From NCBI GenBank assembly GCA_964596775.1, contig CAZQVN010000063.1, forward strand, positions 1 through 20,879: 20,879 nucleotides of DNA, given 5' to 3'. Shown one piece after another: positions 15,567 to 20,879 of this stretch. Every line of letters starts with the position of its first letter. Position 1 is the first letter of the stretch. Position numbers and translations under genes: made by a program. Below the pieces are notes generated by a model. The model ran no database searches. It saw nothing but the letters and a program-made list of their open reading frames with translations, and was not told where the DNA came from. This DNA comes from CAZQVN01 sp964596775. Lineage in GTDB: Bacteria > Eisenbacteria > RBG-16-71-46 > JABDJR01 > JAWXBZ01.

Positions 15567-16284
15567 CGCCGAGCGTGGACAGGCCGTAGGTGACGCTCCG
15601 CGAGAAATCGATCGACGACGCCTCGGGAAAGTAGCGGCAGGGCACCGGCGCATCCCCGATCTTGAAGCCGAACCAGGCCGCCTGGGCCAGCACCTGCGTG
15701 TCGAAGACGAAGTCGTCGGCGTTCGTCTCGAACGGAATCGTCTCGAAGACCTCGCGGGTGTAGATCCGGAAGCCGGAGTGGAAATCGCCGAGGTTCTGGC
15801 CGAGAACGAGGTTCTCCGTGATCGTCAGCAGCCGGTTGCTGATGTACTTCCACACCGGCATCCCGCTGTCGAGCGCCTCGCGGCGCGAGCGGATGCGCGA
15901 CCCGAGCATCACGTCGCACACGCCCGTTTCCAGGAATCCGACGAAGTGCGGGATGAGGCGGGCGTCGTACTGATAGTCCGGGTGGAGCATCACGATCAGG
16001 TCGGCGCCACGGTCGAGCGCCGCCCGGTAGCAGGTCTTCTGGTTGCCGCCGTAGCCGGTGTTCCGCTCGTGTTCGATGACGGTGAGGCCGAGCGACCGCG
16101 CGATCTCCACCGTGTTGTCGCGGCTCCTGTCGTCCACGAGGATGATCTCGTCCACACTGCCTTCGGGAATGTCGCGGACGGTGGCTTCGAGCGTGGCGGC
16201 GGCGTTGTAGGCGGGCAGCACGGCGATCCGCTTCGTGAACCGGCGCAGCGGGGAGCGCGGGAGAGTGGTTCCGGGGGGGGTCAC
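15499..16284 (-). CDS. Family 2 glycosyltransferase, dolichyl/polyprenyl-phosphate sugar synthase-like
   Basis: GT-A fold glycosyltransferase of 261 residues. It opens with RIAVLPAYNAAATLEAT (19-35), then ILVDDRSRDNT (48-58) for nucleotide binding. NTGYGGNQKTCY (75-86) and MLHPDYQYD (99-107) follow, the latter in the DxD-type metal-site position. This set is typical of the DPM1-like group of GT2 enzymes, which transfer a sugar from a nucleotide donor to a polyprenyl phosphate. There is no membrane helix, as in the soluble DPM1-type enzymes. Donor sugar and lipid acceptor cannot be told from sequence alone. The start is GTG 16284 with GGGAGAG 8 nt upstream. It is divergent from the TMTC-like gene (84-nt gap), which could use its lipid-linked product. 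Its 3' end overlaps the HTTM gene on the opposite strand. Confidence 0.9.
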   Translation of the reverse strand: MTPPGTTLPRSPLRRFTKRIAVLPAYNAAATLEATVRDIPEGSVDEIILVDDRSRDNTVEIARSLGLTVIEHERNTGYGGNQKTCYRAALDRGADLIVMLHPDYQYDARLIPHFVGFLETGVCDVMLGSRIRSRREALDSGMPVWKYISNRLLTITENLVLGQNLGDFHSGFRIYTREVFETIPFETNADDFVFDTQVLAQAAWFGFKIGDAPVPCRYFPEASSIDFSRSVTYGLSTLGVMARFLLRKWGLGNSRLFARRP

Positions 16285-16357
16285 GGACGCGGCTCTCCCG
16301 TCCGGGTCAGGACTCGGTCCCGCGCGGCGCGGCTTCCCCCGAACGCGGGTGATTCAC

Positions 16358-16363
16358 TAGAAT
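16358..16363 (+). promoter_or_regulatory. Candidate -10 box just before the TMTC-like gene
   Basis: TAGAAT (5/6 to consensus) ends 5 nt before ATG 16369. The expected -35 position (about 16334-16340) holds only a weak TTCCCC. No Shine-Dalgarno precedes the ATG. Together this hints at a leaderless or near-leaderless transcript. Confidence 0.3.
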
Positions 16364-16368
16364 GCCGC

Positions 16369-18177
16369 ATGCCTCGCACCCCGTCACGGAACTCCGCGAC
16401 CCGAAAGCGCGGAGCGCCGGCCTCGACCGACTCTCCGGCCTGGCCTTCCGGCCTCTGGATGGCCGCGGCGGCGGCGGTGATCACGTTCATGGCCTTTCTC
16501 CCCGCCCTCTCGGCCGGTTTCGTGAACTGGGACGACGACCTCAACTTCCTGGCGAACCCACATTATAGGGGGATCGGCCCGGAGCAGATCTCCTGGATGT
16601 TCACCACGTTCCACATGGGACCCTACCAGCCGCTCGCCTGGCTGACGCTCGGCCTGGACTACACGCTGTGGGGCATGGATCCGGCAGGCTACCACTTCAC
16701 GAGTGTTCTGCTCCATGCCGTGAACGCCGGGCTGTGCGCGATCGCGGCATGCCTGATTCTGACCGCGGCGGCGGGGCACCGGCCGGCGGACACGGCGGGC
16801 ACCAGCTCCGACGGGGGCGGAGCCGGGACTTCCGGCAGCGACTCCGCGGACTTGGGCGCCGGTGCGGGCGGCAGTCGCTCCGCGGACTTCGGCCCTCGTG
16901 CTGGCGGCACACTCCTCCTTGCGGCATCGCTTCTTGCCGCCCTCGTTTTTTCCATCCACCCGCTCCGCGTGGAGTCGGTGGCGTGGATCACCGAGCGGCG
17001 CGATGTGGTGTCCGGACTGTTCCTTCTGCTCATGCTCGTTGCGTACGTGCGCGGCGCCGCGATCGAGCGGGCCGGCGGCCGCGCCACGGGTCACCGGATC
17101 GCGGCGTTCTGTTTCTTCGTGATGAGCCTCCTCGGAAAGGCCACCGGTGTCACGGCGCCGATCGCGCTGCTGGTTCTCGATGTTGTTCCGCTGCGGAGGC
17201 TTCCGGCTTCGCCGAAGCTCCGGCTCGAGGCGCGTCACCGGGCGGTGCTGATGGAGAAGGTGCCGTACCTCGCGGCATCGCTCGTGATCGGCATCGTGGC
17301 GGTCCTCGGCCAGAAACAGGTCGGCGCCCTGAAATCGACGGCGGCCGCCGGGCTCGTCGACCGGATCGGACTTGCGGTGTACGGATCGATGTTCTACGTC
17401 TGGAAGACGATCGTGCCGGGGGACCTTTCGCCGCTGTACGAACTGCGCCAGTTCAGCGTGTCGTCCCCGGGAACGCTGACGGCGGCGGCGGCGCTGGTCG
17501 TCGTCACGATCGTTGCGGTCCTCTGCGCAAAGCGATGGCCGGCGGTCCCCGCGGCGTGGCTCGCCTACCTCGTGCTGGTGGCGCCGGTCAGCGGTTTCGC
17601 GCGGGCGGGCAACCAGATTGCCGCCGACCGCTACACGTATCTCGCCACCCTGCCCGTGGCGTTTCTGGCCGGGGCGGCGTGGCTGGCCCTGGCCCGGCGC
17701 CGGAGGGTCGCGGCGCGGGTCGCCGGGGCGGTGGCGGTCCTCGGGCTCGCCGGCCTCACGTTCGCGCAGACGCGCGTCTGGCACGACTCCATCTCGCTCT
17801 GGACGCACGCGGTCCGGCTCGATCCCGGAGGCGAGCGCGCGGCGATCAACCTGGCCTCGGCTTACGTGGACGCGGACCGGTTCAGCGATGCGGAAGCCAT
17901 CTACCGGGAGCGGATCCGGACGAATCCCGGTGACGCCGACTCCCGCTACAGCCTCGGCATGGTGCTTCTCCGCACCGGCCGGGTCACGGAGGCGGAGCGG
18001 ACGTTTCGCGACCTCGTCCGCGACCGGCCGGAGTTTCCGATGGGGCATTACGGCCTGGGTGTTTTCGAGATGCAGCGCGGAAACAGGGACGCGGCACGGG
18101 CGGCATGGGAGAGGTCGCTGGAACTGCAGCCGACGCTCGAGATGGCTCGGCAGGCGCTGGAGGAGTTCGTGCGGTAA
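16369..18177 (+). CDS. TMTC-like GT-C membrane glycosyltransferase with TPR repeats
   Basis: Integral membrane protein of 602 residues. About ten hydrophobic helices span 30-470; TPR-like repeats fill about 487-600. After the first helix comes NWDDDLNF (53-60), the acidic loop motif expected for the catalytic Asp of GT-C enzymes. HPLRVESVAWITERRDVV (197-214) and AADRYTYL (418-425) match the pattern of TMTC proteins (DUF1736 family), which in animals are O-mannosyltransferases with TPR tails. The likely reaction is transfer of a sugar from a polyprenyl-phosphate donor to an exported protein; the sugar is unproved. A Gly/Ser/Ala/Asp-rich insert (about 137-180) interrupts the helical part and is built of 12-residue repeats. 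The start ATG was chosen because the basic N-terminus and first helix follow it; the upstream frame is open but is the antisense shadow of the GT2 gene. Confidence 0.88.
   Translation: MPRTPSRNSATRKRGAPASTDSPAWPSGLWMAAAAAVITFMAFLPALSAGFVNWDDDLNFLANPHYRGIGPEQISWMFTTFHMGPYQPLAWLTLGLDYTLWGMDPAGYHFTSVLLHAVNAGLCAIAACLILTAAAGHRPADTAGTSSDGGGAGTSGSDSADLGAGAGGSRSADFGPRAGGTLLLAASLLAALVFSIHPLRVESVAWITERRDVVSGLFLLLMLVAYVRGAAIERAGGRATGHRIAAFCFFVMSLLGKATGVTAPIALLVLDVVPLRRLPASPKLRLEARHRAVLMEKVPYLAASLVIGIVAVLGQKQVGALKSTAAAGLVDRIGLAVYGSMFYVWKTIVPGDLSPLYELRQFSVSSPGTLTAAAALVVVTIVAVLCAKRWPAVPAAWLAYLVLVAPVSGFARAGNQIAADRYTYLATLPVAFLAGAAWLALARRRRVAARVAGAVAVLGLAGLTFAQTRVWHDSISLWTHAVRLDPGGERAAINLASAYVDADRFSDAEAIYRERIRTNPGDADSRYSLGMVLLRTGRVTEAERTFRDLVRDRPEFPMGHYGLGVFEMQRGNRDAARAAWERSLELQPTLEMARQALEEFVR
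16807..16914 (+). repeat. Three degenerate 36-nt tandem units inside the TMTC-like gene
   Basis: Units 16807-16842, 16843-16878 and 16879-16914 each encode 12 residues starting S-[AD]. The last two share TCCGCGGACTT at their start and GCGGCA-type ends; the first is weaker. The frame is kept, so copy-number change would not break the protein. They lie in a loop between predicted membrane helices. Confidence 0.6.
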
Positions 18178-18193
18178 CCGGGTCCGGACCCGG
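18178..18193. other. Perfect 16-nt palindrome right after the TMTC-like stop codon
   Basis: CCGGGTCCGGACCCGG begins at the base after the TAA. As RNA it gives a short stem without a T-tract. It may be a 3'-end structure or a protein-binding site; its function is unknown. Confidence 0.4.
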
Positions 18194-18229
18194 TCGGCGC
18201 TTCCGTCGGGATTCCCGTGGAACGCGGCG

Positions 18230-18264
18230 AAAAAAAACGGCGACGGTGCCGAAGCGCCGTCGCC
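18230..18264 (-). terminator. Intrinsic terminator of the DEAD-box helicase gene, with UUCG loop
   Basis: On the minus strand an 11-bp stem with one mismatch (arms 18254-18264 and 18239-18249) closes a TTCG loop with a C-G pair, the very stable cUUCGg tetraloop. It is followed after one G by eight T's (18230-18237). It lies 34 nt beyond the helicase stop. The stem can also form on the plus strand, after the TMTC-like gene, but that side lacks a T-tract. Confidence 0.93.
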
Positions 18265-18298
18265 GGTCCTGTTCTTCTGCGAGGTCTGTCCCGGAAAT

Positions 18299-20008
<1,710 letters not shown>

Positions 20009-20156
20009 GATCTCCTGTTTTGAAGAGCGCCTCGAGACTAGCGGCGGATTAGTTCTCGATGGGACGCTCCGAAACAGGTCACAATCACGAGAAGACGCAG
20101 ATAATCTTGATGGGCATATGGGTTTATAAAGCCGGGGGAGAATAGCAGGGCTGTAA
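20009..20156 (-). promoter_or_regulatory. AT-richer leader/promoter region of the helicase gene
   Basis: This 148-nt stretch is the most AT-rich in the window. On the minus strand it contains TATAAA (20123-20128), CATATG and ATTATC, any of which could serve as a -10. No good -35 is visible. If transcription starts near TATAAA, the helicase mRNA has a leader of about 105 nt. Long leaders are common on cold-induced helicase genes, but cold control is only inferred here. Confidence 0.3.
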
Positions 20157-20178
20157 GTGGAAAGCAAGGCTTTTCCAC
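20157..20178 (-). terminator. Weak hairpin after the partial right-edge gene
   Basis: GTGGAAAGC (20157-20165) pairs with GCTTTTCCAC (20169-20178) with one bulge and a 3-nt loop. It starts 1 nt after the stop of the partial gene. The sequence after it on the minus strand (TTACAGCC) has no T-tract, so termination would be weak. Confidence 0.4.
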
Positions 20179-20179
20179 C

Positions 20180-20879
20180 TCACGGAATGCACCCCTCCGG
20201 CCGCCCCTCGATCGCGAACAACCAGGTGTAGAGCGTTTCCGCGTTCTGCGAGAGGTTCTTCCTCGCGATGTCGCCGGCCGCATACAGGAGGACCGGTTCG
20301 TACGCGTCCTTTGCGGGATGGTAGCGGTAGGCCTGGAAGGCCATGGCTCCGTAGTCCGCGCATCGGCCGACCGGATCCGAAAAGGGCCCGGCGGCGGCAC
20401 CATCGATCAGAGCGGCCATGTTGCTCAGCGTCTTTTCGTCGACCGTGCCGACCTGTCTCGCATTCGCGTATTTTTCGCGCAGTTCCCTGCCCGTCACCCT
20501 GTTCTCGTCGGCCGGCTCCCAGTTCGCGTGGCTGTGGTCGTAGCGGAAGATCCGCCCCCTGCCGTCGATGTACGTTCCGGTGATCACCCGCCCCCAGGCG
20601 AAGTTCGCGTAGCCGATCTCGAACAGGTACTCCGGTGCGCGGCGCTCGAAGTCGTACTCGTGGAACTCGTTCACGCCGCAGTTCACGATCCACGGCGAAG
20701 GGTCGCCGGTGAATCCCAGTTCGGCGAGGCGCTCGCCCCCGCCGGAAACCCGGACCACCAGCGCCAGGGTCGTGCTGGGCGCCGCGCAGAGGGACTCGCT
20801 CCTCGGCTGCCAGGCGGCCGCGATGGTCACGCCCGCCCGCAGTGCCTCCTTGAGGATCGGTGCCGGATCGTCGGACGGC
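20180..20879 (-). CDS. Unknown protein, 5' end outside the window
   Basis: The frame is open to the right edge with no stop. The segment upstream of the first in-window GTG (20830) reads like protein (PSDDPAPILKEALRAG), so the gene is 5'-truncated by the window; about 232 residues are visible. I do not recognise it. It has no membrane helix in the visible part and is acidic to neutral. A mid-region is rich in aromatics, with EYLFEIGYANFAWG and RYDHSHANW, which suggests a mixed alpha/beta soluble domain. Four cysteines are spread out and do not form a metal motif. It ends 13 nt upstream of the AT-rich leader region of the helicase on the same strand; a weak hairpin lies between. Operon membership to the right cannot be seen. 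Confidence 0.75.
   Translation of the reverse strand, partial: PSDDPAPILKEALRAGVTIAAAWQPRSESLCAAPSTTLALVVRVSGGGERLAELGFTGDPSPWIVNCGVNEFHEYDFERRAPEYLFEIGYANFAWGRVITGTYIDGRGRIFRYDHSHANWEPADENRVTGRELREKYANARQVGTVDEKTLSNMAALIDGAAAGPFSDPVGRCADYGAMAFQAYRYHPAKDAYEPVLLYAAGDIARKNLSQNAETLYTWLFAIEGRPEGCIP

Overview
The window is uniformly GC-rich bacterial DNA. It carries a fully active-looking Ser/Thr kinase coupled to an ECF sigma factor. It also carries several large secreted proteins that end in the same Ig-like module of about 75-90 residues (FlgD-Ig / 'T9SS type A sorting'-like). This combination is typical of uncultured FCB-superphylum or neighbouring lineages, with Candidatus Eisenbacteria as my best guess; planctomycete-like or acidobacterial relatives are less likely. 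That placement is inference from protein style, not from a marker gene. I see no rRNA, tRNA, CRISPR array, transposase, phage gene or integration site, so this looks like ordinary chromosome.

Layout. (1) 1-3519 holds a convergent pair of secreted proteins: a duplicated lamin-tail-domain protein (+) and an endonuclease I-family nuclease (-). (2) 3617-10890 is a long minus-strand run. In transcription order it contains an ECF sigma factor, a membrane Ser/Thr kinase with TPRs (8-nt overlap), a multidomain subtilisin-like protease, and a cysteine-rich secreted protein that ends at a textbook intrinsic terminator. (3) 10973-13752 holds a secreted protein of unknown function preceded on the same strand by a B12-binding radical SAM protein. 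(4) 14020-18177 is an envelope/glycosylation block: a small membrane-anchored protein translationally coupled to an HTTM-family membrane protein, a DPM1-like family 2 glycosyltransferase (-), and a divergently placed TMTC-like GT-C glycosyltransferase with TPRs. (5) 18230-20879 holds a DEAD-box RNA helicase with a long repetitive basic tail, and the 3' part of an unknown gene that runs off the right edge.

How the genes may work together. The sigma/kinase pair is a regulatory cassette in which the kinase probably takes the place of an anti-sigma factor. The secreted nuclease, protease and lamin-tail protein share the same C-terminal module, so they probably share an export or surface-attachment route, and together suggest degradation of extracellular DNA and protein. 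The GT2 and TMTC-like genes could supply and transfer a lipid-linked sugar (mannose by analogy) to exported proteins. Three plus-strand genes have promoter-like -10 boxes only 5-8 nt before their ATG and no Shine-Dalgarno sequence, so leaderless transcripts are possible. Most minus-strand genes have clear Shine-Dalgarno sequences.

No single cassette here is an obvious known defence or biosynthetic system. The most novel-looking pieces are the HTTM plus small partner pair, the radical SAM/secreted-protein neighbourhood, the 12-cysteine secreted protein, and the lamin-tail protein.
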